Shown piece after piece: positions 11,073-23,186 of a stretch of 64,000 bases of DNA. Each line of letters starts with the position of its first letter. Positions within the stretch are counted from its first letter, which is position 1. The notes below the pieces were generated by a model. The model worked only from the letters and a program-made list of their open reading frames with translations. It was not told the origin of the DNA and did not search any database. The stretch is from Cyanophora paradoxa (Eukaryota > Glaucocystophyceae > Cyanophorales > Cyanophoraceae). The stretch covers positions 1-64,000 of the forward strand of contig QPMI01000053.1 of the NCBI GenBank assembly GCA_004431415.1, given 5' to 3'. The position numbers and the translations under genes are program-made.

Positions 11073-11884
11073 ATGCCGACCACCTCGGCCACCATCGTGA
11101 AGACCGTGTCTGCCGGCTCGATCGTCCCGATTTCTACGGCAACGCTGGGAACGTGGCCAACGCAGGGACGGACAAGGTGGAGTGGGACGGAAACTACGCC
11201 ACCCCGCTCACCGTGAGGGTCCAGAATCCCGTCATGTTGCGCGTCACCTCCAACGATTTCGAGAATCCCGCCTCCTGCTCCGTGTACGTGTACTTTGACA
11301 TCGACTCGGGCGTGAGCGCGGATGAGGCGGAGGCGCTCTGGCTCTCGGGCCTCCTGAAAAAGATAGAGCCCTCTGTGCCTGATCGGCCCGCCATTCGCGT
11401 GCTCGAACTCAAGTTCACCGCTAACACCGCCCTCACTCGCAAATTCGGGAATGGTGCGAATCCGAACATCAAAACGCATTTAGATGGCGCCCTCATCGAT
11501 GCCACACACAAGACCACGCAGGCCGTTCCCTTTGAGATGTACAACCTCTGGAAGATGACCGCAAAGGAGATGATGACGAATGCCACCACGGGCGGCGCCT
11601 CGGGTACCGATTATTCATACGGCGCCTCGAATCCCCGTACCCAGGTCTGGCCCCGGCTCCTCTTCACGAAATTCACTTTCAAATTGTACAACAACATCGC
11701 CGGAATGCCTACCTCTGGAATGGTCGTGGGCTCTACCCTCATGGCCGAACTAATTGAGGCAGAGGCGGACTACACGACTGCGACTACCAACTCGACAGCG
11801 CCAGGCGCCGGAGCCGAAGTTTACGTGGCCTGGGAAACGGTCGGTCGCGAGTACGACACCAAGATTCACACCACTAGCGTCTAG
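11073..11884 (+). pseudogene. Virus-like structural protein, paralogue 2, frameshifted
   Basis: Starts MPTTSATIVKTVSAGSIVPI in the context GCAAAATG. After one slip near 11,165 the rest is a clean frame: TVRVQNPVMLRVTSNDFENP, DIDSGVSADEAEALWLSGLL, RVLELKFTANTALTRKFGNG, and the C-terminus VYVAWETVGREYDTKIHTTS before TAG 11,882-11,884. It has about 270 residues, longer than its upstream paralogue by an insert around 11,440-11,640. It is beta-rich in the middle and has no signal peptide. I do not recognise the fold as a double jelly roll. It is the least damaged large gene of the block. Confidence 0.5.
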
Positions 11885-11920
11885 ACTGGCTAAGCTGCAT
11901 TAGCACCTGTGTCGCCTCCA

Positions 11921-12238
11921 TCATCTCCGAATCTCCTCGCTCTTCTCCTGTAAATTGGCGTACCCCCTCCTCTTCTTGCGAATCTCCGACATTGATGCCC
12001 AGCGCAGGTTCTCCCTCCTGTAGTCCAGCGGGTTGCCGTTGATGTGTTCCACGTAGCGTCCACGTGGCGACTTCCCGAGGATCAGCTGGGAGAGGTAGTG
12101 CTTGCGCCCTCCAAACGTCTTGCTCACCCTGTCCCTGTCCACTCTCCAGGGAAACTCCAAGGCACTCGGGGGTACGTCCGAGTTGACCAGGACGTTGTAG
12201 GCGACGTCTTGCGAGTCGGTGCACCGGAGCAGGGCCAT
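11921..12238 (-). CDS. HNH endonuclease, small
   Basis: An intact 105-residue ORF beginning MALLRCTDSQDVAYN. The C-terminal half holds the HNH core YVEHINGNPLDYRRENLRWA: the His of E-H-I-N-G, the Asn of N-P-L-D and the Asn of E-N-L-R are in the usual HNH spacing. A basic, helix-forming tail KKRRGYANLQEKSEEIRR follows. Free-standing HNH nucleases of this size are frequent passengers in phage and large-virus genomes and cut DNA at specific sites, often as homing enzymes. It converges on the paralogue-2 gene and is not frameshifted, unlike its neighbours. Confidence 0.8.
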   Translation of the reverse strand: MALLRCTDSQDVAYNVLVNSDVPPSALEFPWRVDRDRVSKTFGGRKHYLSQLILGKSPRGRYVEHINGNPLDYRRENLRWASMSEIRKKRRGYANLQEKSEEIRR

Positions 12239-12262
12239 TTTGCCCTAGGTTCAGAAAAACCT

Positions 12263-12308
12263 GGGACTTGGGACTTGGGACTTGGGACTTGGGACTTGGG
12301 ACTTGGGA
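12263..12308 (+). repeat. GGGACTT 7-bp array, copy 1 (G-strand)
   Basis: About six head-to-tail copies of GGGACTT, followed by GGGAAGAGTTGAAACCC. It sits just outside the HNH gene. Copies 2 and 3 are in the opposite orientation with the same flanking word (AACTCTTCCC), so copy 1 and copy 3 form an inverted pair around 12.3-14.9 kb. Confidence 0.9.
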
Positions 12309-12750
12309 AGAGTTGAAACCCAGGTCCCGGCCCAGACTTTCTCCAGGATCAGAAATTTGTCAGACAAGTCAGGTGAGTTTTTCTACCGACTTTTTTACTC
12401 CTACCACTCCTCATACTCTTTTTTACTCGTAGTCTTTTTTACTCGTAGTCTTTTTTACTCGTATCCCATCTCGTACCCTCCTTCTCTCGACATCTCACAC
12501 GAAAACTCCTACCCCTCTTCACATCCGTTTTCGGTTGCATACTCTCGTGAGCTTTCATGTCCAGTATCATGCTACAAGTCGTACACCAGTTCAGACTCTA
12601 CCTCGCTTGAAATCTCACCTGGAATGTCACCAGAAACGTCATATGCAGATTTCCGTACCCCTCTACATGTCTGCCCGGTGGTTAGGGACTTGGCGCGGCA
12701 AACTCTCAGATCCAGAGAGATTCTGGGCCCAGACCCTGAGTCTAACTCTT

Positions 12751-12803
12751 CCCAAGTCCCAAGTCCCAAGTCCCAAGTCCCAAGTCCCAAGTCCCAAGTC
12801 CCA
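12751..12803 (-). repeat. GGGACTT 7-bp array, copy 2 (C-strand)
   Basis: About seven copies of AAGTCCC preceded by TCTAACTCTTCCC. It is an inverted match to the array at 12,263, including its flank: GACTCAGGGTCTGGGCCCAG here resembles CCCAGGTCCCGGCCCAGAC there. The 440 bp between the two arrays are T-rich low-complexity sequence (repeats of TTTTTTACTCGTAGTC at 12,418-12,460) without a convincing gene. Confidence 0.9.
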
Positions 12804-12876
12804 GGATCGCGCCAAGTCGTAACTGAATAGTCGGCCAATTTTTACAAGTATGTACAATGGAATGACGCAATACTAT

Positions 12877-13944
12877 TTACAGCATCTCAAAGTCAGAGTC
12901 ATCGTCATCGGAAACCAACTCAATGAGGCCCTCGGGCGCCGACTTAAGGGGAATGCGGGGAAGGGACTGCGCTGCCTGCACCAAGTCCTGCCGCTCGCGC
13001 TCGCGCTGCGCCGCCAAGGCCGCTGCCGCCTCTGCCTCGCGCTGCTGCTGAGCCTCGATGCGCGCCTTGAGCTCGGCCGCCTCCTTCTGCTTGCGCTCGG
13101 CGATCCGCGCCTTGTTGATCTGGTACTGGACAAGGCGCTCGTGGCGCCGCTTGCGCTCCAACTCCTTGCGGAGCTCGTTGCAGAGGACGCGCTTCTCAAT
13201 GGTCTTGACGTGCTGAGTCAGGCGCTCGCTGTAGTGTGACGTCACGCGAGAACGGGCAATGCCGGCGCCGAGCTTCAAGTCCTTCTCGTGTGCCTTGGCG
13301 GGGTCCTTGACGCGCTCGGAGTTGTCGGTGAATGACGTAGTCTCCATGAACTTCTTCTTGACGATTGACTTGGTCTTGATAATGCGGCGCTTGCGAGTCG
13401 GGTTTTCGTTGTCGCCTTCAGAGTCAGAAGACGACTCAGAGTCGTATGGAATCGGCACGTCAAAGTCGATGAAGTCGTTGATGTCAGACTCGACGTCAGA
13501 GGCCTCGGACTTGGCGTCATCGGCGGGCTCGGGGGCGGGCTCGGCGACGGGCTGAGGGGCAGATGACGACGATGACGGAGGGGGTAATTCGTGAAGACTT
13601 GAGGGGGTAGGCCCAGGCGAGCGTCTCGGCAGCAGACTCGGCGAAAAGCTTGGGGTCGCCCCAGCCGTTGGCGGTCTTGACCCAGCCGGGGACGGGGGGC
13701 ACGTCGACGGGGGGCTCGGGCTTGGGTTGCTTGGACTTGGATTTCTTGGCCTTGGACGTGAAGGCGGACTTGGGGAGAAGTTGCACTTCGGGGCCAGTGG
13801 CGCGTAAGATGGCATAATTGTAGATGTACCCCAGAGCGTCGGCGCGCTGCTCCATCTCAGGGGTAGCCCTTGAGTGCCACCGGAGTTAGCCCACGTTGCT
13901 TGGACAAAGGCGAAGTCCTCGGCAAGCTCAGCGGGAATCGACAT
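12877..13944 (-). CDS. Acidic coiled-coil protein, two frameshifts
   Basis: The start at 13,944 gives MSIPAELAEDFAFVQATWAN. A slip near 13,860 joins it to EMEQRADALGYIYNYAILRA, and another near 13,600 leads to the Pro/Ser/acid-rich middle (SEASDVESDINDFIDFDVPI). The C-terminal half is a long basic helix (RSRVTSHYSERLTQHVKTIE, then RKRRHERLVQYQINKARIAE), and the end is acidic (ELVSDDDDSDFEML). There is no match to a family I know. It lies between the GGGACTT arrays and may belong to the virus-like element or to a second small element. The order of disordered acid region, coiled coil and acid tail would suit a DNA- or chromatin-associated protein, which is inferred. Confidence 0.55.
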   Translation of the reverse strand: MSIPAELAEDFAFVQATWANSGGTQGLPLRWSSAPTLWGTSTIMPSYAPLAPKCNFSPSPPSRPRPRNPSPSNPSPSPPSTCPPSPAGSRPPTAGATPSFSPSLLPRRSPGPTPSSLHELPPPSSSSSAPQPVAEPAPEPADDAKSEASDVESDINDFIDFDVPIPYDSESSSDSEGDNENPTRKRRIIKTKSIVKKKFMETTSFTDNSERVKDPAKAHEKDLKLGAGIARSRVTSHYSERLTQHVKTIEKRVLCNELRKELERKRRHERLVQYQINKARIAERKQKEAAELKARIEAQQQREAEAAAALAAQRERERQDLVQAAQSLPRIPLKSAPEGLIELVSDDDDSDFEML

Positions 13945-14282
13945 CTGCGCAAAGGGAAAAGAAATCAGCAAAGGCAAAACGTGAGGTGACTGTGAGGGCG
14001 GACTTGTGAAAATTCGGAGAGGCAGGGTTTCCTTGGGCTGAGAGAAGGCGGCGAACCCGTTTCAAGAGTGAGGCAAAATGGCGGCGGACCGCGGTTTTGT
14101 GGGCGAATTTTTTCCTGGGCTAGTTCGCAACGGAAAACGTTGCCAACTGGCCTGAAAAAGCCAAATTTAGCGTTGGACCGAAGACAGAAAAAGGAGCCGG
14201 CCTGACGGAAATTGCCCGAGTGCGTCCGCCGAAGGTCGAGTCTCGGATGGGGGGTACACCCTCAGGGGCCCCCCCTGGCCCC

Positions 14283-14750
14283 TCACCCTGGTAGTACCCT
14301 CTCAAAGGGATTTTCGAAGCCGTACAATTCTTGGTAAGTCTCGTAATCCGGGCTGTACCCCCTCACAATCTGCGGGAGCCCCATTGAAAGCCTCCGTCTA
14401 TCCTCTCTCAATTCCCTGCGGAAAAGTCTACGGTCTTCTCGAGCTTCGCGCGTCACGCCAGCTGGGCGTGGTCTATGATTGTTAGGGTTGTCGTAGCCTG
14501 GTCCCACCAGCCTCACGAAATTTTCGCGTATGGCCTCGGGGAGACTCTGGAAACGGTTCGTTGCGTGGAACTCGATCCATTCATTGAATCGACGCGGATA
14601 TTGACGGATGACTTCAAGCACGCCCTGTGTGTTGGGCTCTGGTGTTATGTCGGGAATGTCATGTCCTGTGAGGTGCCAACGCCAGAACTCGCGCAGCCTC
14701 TCGAATGCCATATGCAACTCAAAGGGGAAATCGTAATAGAGATTGCCTGA
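14283..14750 (-). CDS. Hypothetical protein, 155 residues, intact
   Basis: An uninterrupted ORF starting MSGNLYYDFPFELHMAFERL and ending YGFENPFERVLPG. The N-terminal half is aromatic-rich with a possible small helical fold (REFWRWHLTGHDIP), followed by a strongly basic helix (REAREDRRLFRRELREDRRR). An upstream in-frame ATG exists at 14,864, but it would translate the GGGACTT array, so 14,750 is chosen. No family is recognised. It is one of only two intact genes left of 15 kb. Confidence 0.55.
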   Translation of the reverse strand, partial: SGNLYYDFPFELHMAFERLREFWRWHLTGHDIPDITPEPNTQGVLEVIRQYPRRFNEWIEFHATNRFQSLPEAIRENFVRLVGPGYDNPNNHRPRPAGVTREAREDRRLFRRELREDRRRLSMGLPQIVRGYSPDYETYQELYGFENPFERVLPG

Positions 14751-14810
14751 CATTTTTCTCCCCCTCCGAAAATTTCCCCGTTTTGAGTCCAGACTCTGAT
14801 TCCAACTCTT

Positions 14811-14862
14811 CCCAAGTCCCAAGTCCCAAGTCCCAAGTCCCAAGTCCCAAGTCCCAGGTCCC
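14811..14862 (-). repeat. GGGACTT 7-bp array, copy 3 (C-strand)
   Basis: About seven copies of AAGTCCC after GATTCCAACTCTTCCC, 60 bp upstream of the intact ORF start at 14,750. With copy 1 it forms an outer inverted pair 2.6 kb apart. Confidence 0.9.
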
Positions 14863-14984
14863 ATTTTTCTCCCATTTCAGTCCGAGATTTTGCCCAAGTC
14901 CAAATCCGGGCCCGGGATTCGAACCCTCGTTTTCGGTCGATTTCACGCGTGAAAAACGCACTTTTCGGCCTTTTCCGATTTTTC

Positions 14985-15100
14985 CTTTCTCGCGATCGCA
15001 GAAATGCCCCCGATCTCGAAATCGCGATCGAAAAGGGTCGCGATCGGGAGAAAGTCGCGATCACCAGGGTCGCGATCGGGTCGCGATCGCCGCGATCGCC
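14985..15100. repeat. Cluster of TCGCGATC palindromes
   Basis: At least seven overlapping TCGCGA/CGATCG palindromes occur in about 110 bp, spaced 10-20 bp apart. No ORF with a protein-like sequence covers them. They lie between the array-bounded segment and the first host-type DNA, and could be a protein-binding array or simply the palindrome-rich style of this genome. Confidence 0.6.
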
Positions 15101-15233
15101 AGCCTCGGAGGGGGTACCCCCACAGCTGTTGCGGCGGTTATAAGAACCTCCGCAATCCAAGCGTCACTTCCGAGTCTCGAGCTCTCGGAGTTGCCTTTTC
15201 GCGTTTGGCCCATTGATGGCCCTCGTATATATG

Positions 15234-15604
15234 GGCTGTGTTTCGCTGTCGGGGATTTGTATGGGAGCCGCGCTACGTAAGCACTAGGTAGTTAAAACAT
15301 GATGGTGATGTCACGTTTTGCATGATGTCAGGTTAATTTCGAAGTAATTTCGAGTCTCTACGTAGCTAGCGCGGGCGCTAATTCTTTACGATTAGCGCCC
15401 GTCATCGGAAGCTACGTTCAACGGTTCTTAGGATTTCTAGTGAAACAGCCAATGGGATGCCAGTGCCGGATGGGTACGCAAAGTATCAGCACACTACGAG
15501 CTCGGAGCAAGCGACACCCAGACGGCACTTACATCATGATGGCATCACACTTTTTTCCCCACAGTTAATTTTCACTACGTAGTGGGCGACAGCGAAACAC
15601 AGCC
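15234..15604. mobile_element. MITE with 18-bp terminal inverted repeats
   Basis: The left end GGCTGTGTTTCGCTGTCG at 15,234-15,251 is matched exactly by its reverse complement at 15,587-15,604. The trinucleotide ATG lies directly outside both ends (15,231-15,233 and 15,605-15,607), as expected of a 3-bp target duplication. The 371-bp interior has no ORF. It contains a perfect hairpin GGGCGCTAAT/ATTAGCGCCC with an 8-base loop at 15,373-15,400. It is a non-autonomous DNA transposon; the 3-bp duplication would suit the PIF/Harbinger group, but the termini alone do not decide. Confidence 0.7.
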
Positions 15605-15607
15605 ATG

Positions 15608-16209
15608 CTGCCACAGTGCGCCGGCTTATACGTACTCAGTGATTATATAATTACGGTAGCTTGAACTACACATAGCGTACGCGTAGCTCGGACGTCGACG
15701 ATCGCGAGGCTCAGGTGACTCAGTGATCTATTTACAAGTTAACTTTAGTAACGTTAGACGTCGACATCCGACCTTAAGCTTAAGCGCTAGCTTAGCTATA
15801 TATATAGCCGCTGAGCTCAGTTGTCCGCCCCCCGGAATCAAAGACGTCCGAACTCGGCTGAGCACTGGAGGAGGCTAAGGAGCTCAAAAATAACAGTGGT
15901 CACTCGCGATGCAGGATATGCCGCAGTGCAGGGGGAAACTGACGCCGAATGATGACGAGCAAGCACACGTGCACGTGTGCTGGAACAACCCACCCCCAGA
16001 TACAGCCCTCTGGAACGCACACATTGCAGTGCCACGGTGGAAAGGCTGCTGAAAACAGGAGAGCTGCCAGTGCTTATGCCCCACAGGTAACCTGCCTAAG
16101 CTATAAGCTAGCTGCAAAGTCTTCCCCGGGCGAATTCTTCGAATTCGCAGCCGCCGACGTTGCCAAGTTGTTCTTCGTGTACCCCGCGACGCCACCAAGG
16201 CTCGCAGAA
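15608..16209. other. Intergenic, palindrome-rich
   Basis: No gene seen. The stretch is dense in short palindromes (ACGTAC, GTCGAC, AAGCTT, AGCGCT, GAGCTC) and a TATATATA run near 15,800. The last 200 bp form the upstream region of the OST48 gene. Confidence 0.5.
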
Positions 16210-18048
16210 ATGAGGGGGTCGGCGCTGTTCCTCCTTGGCCTTCTGGCCCTAGCGGCAGCATGGGAGAACTCCAAGCAGGTCCTCGTGCTTCTCGACAATG
16301 ACGACCTGCGCTCGACGCACTCCATGTTCTTCGGTGCAGTTGAGGGTGCGCATACGACTTATGCCCGCTTGCGTGCCATTCTCGCGGCCGGCGCCCTCGT
16401 CTTTCCGCGTGCCCGAACTCAGCGAGCTGACTGGAGCTTTCAGACATGGGCTTCAAGCTGGACTTCCGGAGGTCGAACGACCCCGACCTCGTGCTCGAAG
16501 AGTTCGGCGTGTTCAAATATGACGCGCTGATCCTCTTTGCGCCGTCTACAGAGGGTGCGCCGTCGGCCGCGCTTCCCAGCAGCGGCTCTCGGTTCGAGTA
16601 GCGGCGCGCCTTCGCAGAGTTCGGCGGGAAGGTGGATGTCGCAGGCATCCTCAAGTTCATCGACAGCGGGCGCGATGTCCTCGCCGCGGCGAGCCCCAAG
16701 ATGGCCGACCCTCTGCGCGAGCTGGCCGCGGAGTGCGGCATCGAGTTTGACGATGACAACGCGTTTGTCATCGATCATTCGAACTACGACGCGTCGGACG
16801 CAAATGGCCCACACACCCTGGTCCTTGCCAGCGACATCATCAAGTCGAAGATCATCGTCCCGGATCTGAAAGCCCCTGTTCTTTTCCGCGGTGAGCTGCA
16901 GCGGCTAATGCTGCCGATCCGCTGGCCTAAGACTCGTGCAGGCATTGGCCAGACTGTCATGGATAACAACCCTCTTGTCCTGCGGATCCTCACAGCGTCG
17001 CCCACCGCGTACACTTACGTGCAGTCGAAGAGCGTGAAGGAAGCGCCGCTTGCCACTGGCAAGGACACGCTTCTTGTCAGCGCACTTCAAGCGCGAAACA
17101 ACGCCCGTGTCACATTCTCTGGCTCGCTTGAGCTCTTTAGCAACCGCTTCTTCAGTTCACCTGTGCAGCGTTTCAATGCTGACGGCAAGATCGAGACGTC
17201 AGACCGCTTTTTAGACCTGGCCCAATGTTTCGAATGCTCACGGGCGCGCAGGCTGTCGAGATCGGGCAATCAGCAGTTCGCGGTGGAAGTCGCTCGCTGG
17301 ACGCTGCAGGAGAAGGGCATGTTGCGTGCAACCAACGTGCGTCACCGCATTGTGAACGGCACGGAGAACCCCGAAATCTACCGGATCAAGGACTCCCTCG
17401 TTCGTGGGCCGCCCGCCAGCATCGCGCGCATTCACGAACCGGGTGGGCAGGAGTACAAGGTTGATATCATGGAATACAAGGACGGCAAGTGGATTCCCTT
17501 CGTTGCCGACGACGTCCAGGTGGAGCCTTCTTTTCTCTTACTGAGCTCAGTACGCCGCTCTCCATCGTAACACTCGGTGCACAGCTCGAGTTTACCATGC
17601 TGGACCCGTATGTTCGCACTACGCTTCAGCATAATGGCAAGGGCACCTATTCCACCACGTTCCAGGTGGGCTTGCGCCTGCTATCACAGTGTTGACCTCG
17701 AAGATCTCACTTCAAGCAGGTCCCGGATGTCTATGGTGTCTTCAAGCTGGTGCTGCACTATCGCCGAGTCGGATACAGCACCCTCTCTGCCTCCCACCAG
17801 GCTCGCCTAGCTGCTTTCTTTTTCTTTTCCCACTTTGCTCTGCTTATGCGCCCACAGGTCGCGGTGCGGCCCTTCGACCACAATGAGTATGAGCGCTTTA
17901 TCGTTTCTGCTTACCCCTACTACGCGTCGGCTTTCTCGATGATGGTATGCTTTTGCTCTCGCTTTGTGCCGTTCAAGTTCCGAATGACCTCGCCACTCAG
18001 GTTGGCATGGTCCTCTTCTCCATCGTCTTCCTTTTCAACAAGAGTTAG
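16210..18048 (+). CDS. DDOST: Oligosaccharyltransferase 48-kDa subunit (OST48/WBP1)
   Basis: A component of the ER oligosaccharyltransferase that moves the preassembled glycan onto Asn residues of nascent proteins. Nine exons can be placed with all frames agreeing: 16,210-16,345; 16,444-16,554; 16,618-16,890; 16,942-17,197; 17,261-17,519; 17,585-17,665; 17,720-17,800; 17,858-17,944; 18,001-18,048. The product is 443 residues, near the family's usual length. It has a signal peptide ([18 protein letters not shown]), the conserved [16 protein letters not shown] start of the luminal domain, [50 protein letters not shown] near the membrane, and a C-terminal membrane segment ending in the last exon with LFNKS. 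Seven introns are GT-AG; the one at 17,801-17,857 must be GC-AG to keep the frame ([19 protein letters not shown]). Confidence 0.93.
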
Positions 18049-19345
18049 AGCTGCATTCTTTGTTGCTTATTTTACAGTAAAAAAGGCTGGGGGCGAGCAT
18101 TTGGCCACCCATATGCATACACGCAAGTAACCATTTTGGGGCGGGGGGTGGGACGTGGATTTGGACACGTACTAAGGGCTACAAGTGTGGGATGTACACT
18201 GCAGCCGCCGCGGCCGCAGGCCCAGCCCACCAGGGAGCTGGCCGGGCGGGCCCTGCGTGGCCCCGTAAGGCCCTGAGGAGAGTAATGCGCCTCCCCACGG
18301 ACATTCTGGCTAGTTATAGCTACATCGCGACTTGTGGCGGTGCCGGCGGGGGTACTGATCGCGATCGCGACCGTCTCGGGGCGGTGGCGGGAGCGCCTAC
18401 AGGCCCTGCAGCTGGGGGCCCGACATGGAGTCAGCCTGCGCCGGGGGCGCAAAAAGCTGCCAGGCTAGGGCTGCACGCAACGTAGTATTAATCAAGGACG
18501 ACAGCCCAATTAGTACCTTCGTCCAACTTTCCGTCCACCTTTCGTCCAACCCCTAATCGTAATCGTAATCATGATCAAAGACGCCCAACCCCTCTCAGAG
18601 TCTCGAGCTCGACAGCTAGTGCGGCATGAAGTGCGGCTCGAGCTCCACCGCGCACATGTCGTCTAGAGAGAGCAGTCTAGTTAAACAAGGGAAGTCTAGT
18701 TAGTTAAATCCGCGGAGCCTGCCGAGGCTTGGTTGATTGTTCGTCCAAGCCCCCAAAGCCTGAGATGTACACAGCAACGATACGTGTGAGATATACTGTG
18801 GCTGATTTGGATTTCGATTACAATTTCGATTACGACTACGGGTGGGGAAGGAGTCTCTCCTTGAGATACTTTTCCCTCGACTTCGAAGGCGCGTACTTCG
18901 CTACAAGCATGCCTGAAATGCCCAACTGCTCGGCAATTTTGTTCTGCGCCAATTGGTCCACGTACCTTAGCCTGGACCGCCCCGACACGATCAGCATCGG
19001 CGGGGGGGGGGGGCGCTAGCCACCCCGCTCAGCGGCGGGGCGGACAAGCGCTTGCAACGGCAGTTACAGCTTGACGAAGACGGGCGCACCTGCGTATCTT
19101 CTCGATGAGCTCGGCGTCCTCAATGCGCCGCGGACCGGACGGCGCCGGCTCTGGAGCTGGTGGATGCCGCACGATAGAGAATCCGTCAAGCTTGTGTATA
19201 GGCTGGATCGCGGCGCTGCTCGTCGCGGCGCGCCGCGACATCCGTACGAGCGACTGCATGCATGCGCAATTGAACAAACTCGGCCTGTGACAGTGTGACA
19301 CGCGTCTACGGGTACAGTATGCGAAAACTAACTGGTCTTTCTGTA
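18049..19345. other. Intergenic with element arm and low-complexity DNA
   Basis: It holds one arm of the inverted-repeat element (18,159-18,452), a CGTCCAACTTTCC/TCGTAATCG satellite patch (18,525-18,570) and a G10 run near 19,003. A 40-bp block at about 19,138-19,178 recurs inverted at about 30,838-30,890. A block at 19,269-19,316 is shared with 34.6 kb and 51.5 kb. A plausible 96-residue ORF at 18,729-19,019 has no protein-like signature. Confidence 0.5.
18159..18452 (+). mobile_element. Inverted-repeat element, single left arm
   Basis: It begins ATTTGGACACGTACTAA, then shares GGGCTACAAGTGTGGGATGT, the GC-rich GGCCCAGCCCACCAGGGAGC block, TAATGCGCCTCCCCACGGAC and GGCCCGACATGGAGTCAGCC with the copies at 32.0, 42.6 and 61.6 kb. 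No right arm is visible nearby, so this is a solo or truncated copy. Confidence 0.75.
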
Positions 19346-19398
19346 CCCGTGCGTCAGTTTGAGTATGGCGAAACGCGGGCAAGGGTTGTTGTTCCTGT

Positions 19399-22634
<3,236 letters not shown>

Positions 22635-22850
22635 CCCCCTGGCCAGTTCCTGGGACCGGTTTGTCCACGGAGGAACAGCATTTAACTCCTTCCATATTCA
22701 TCAGGGAAGTAGATCCACGAGGCGAGCACAAGCTGGAAGTAGATTGCAGACCGGATGAAGGGCACGACGGCGCTCACTGCCATTCGAGCTTGAGCCTTCC
22801 CAGGTGGGCAAGGTGTGATGGCGCTCTTCACTGCTCCTCCTCCCAGTTAG

Positions 22851-23186
22851 TTACGGCGATGACTTCGAACGCGGCACTTCTAGAGCAGACCTGAAGGGCG
22901 GGTCGCCGTCAGAGTCCTCCTCTGCAAAGTTGGGGGCCTGTGCTCGAGCGGGGGCTGTTCGCCTTCGAGAGCTCGGGGGCTCCCCCTCGTCGTCAGAGCG
23001 CTCGAGTGGGGGCGGGTTGCCGTCAGAGTCCTCCTCTGCAAAGGCAAAGGCCCGTACTCGACGGTTACATCGCCGCAATGCCCTCTTGAAGTTGAAGCCC
23101 GATGCATAGACAGGCGGCGATTCCTCCCAGCCCTCCTCCGGTCCTGGGCTCCAGGCACGACGGTAGTCCATCCTGCGAGCGCCCAT
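22851..23186 (-). CDS. Small hypothetical protein with repeated FAEEDSDG motif
   Basis: A minus-strand ORF of 111 residues, MGARRMDYRRAWSPGPEEGW, with two copies of FAEEDSDG[ND]PP separated by ERSDDEGEPPSSRRRTAPAR. The same 40-base unit is repeated at 22,897-22,935 and 23,010-23,050, so the ORF might be an effect of a DNA repeat. No family match. Confidence 0.3.
   Translation of the reverse strand: MGARRMDYRRAWSPGPEEGWEESPPVYASGFNFKRALRRCNRRVRAFAFAEEDSDGNPPPLERSDDEGEPPSSRRRTAPARAQAPNFAEEDSDGDPPFRSALEVPRSKSSP

Noticed and set aside
1-12240. Assignment to polinton-like virus, virophage or mirusvirus
   Set aside because: None of the hallmark genes (double-jelly-roll capsid, packaging ATPase, protein-primed polymerase, integrase, HK97-type capsid) can be seen in the window.
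12263-12803. CRISPR array or telomere
   Set aside because: The repeats are 7 bp, head to tail, without spacers. They are not a known telomere unit, and they lie inside the contig.
14905-14935. Third GGATTCGAACC word
   Set aside because: Same reasoning: a T-loop word without the other arms. Three such words could hint at tRNA-derived repeats, but nothing else supports this.
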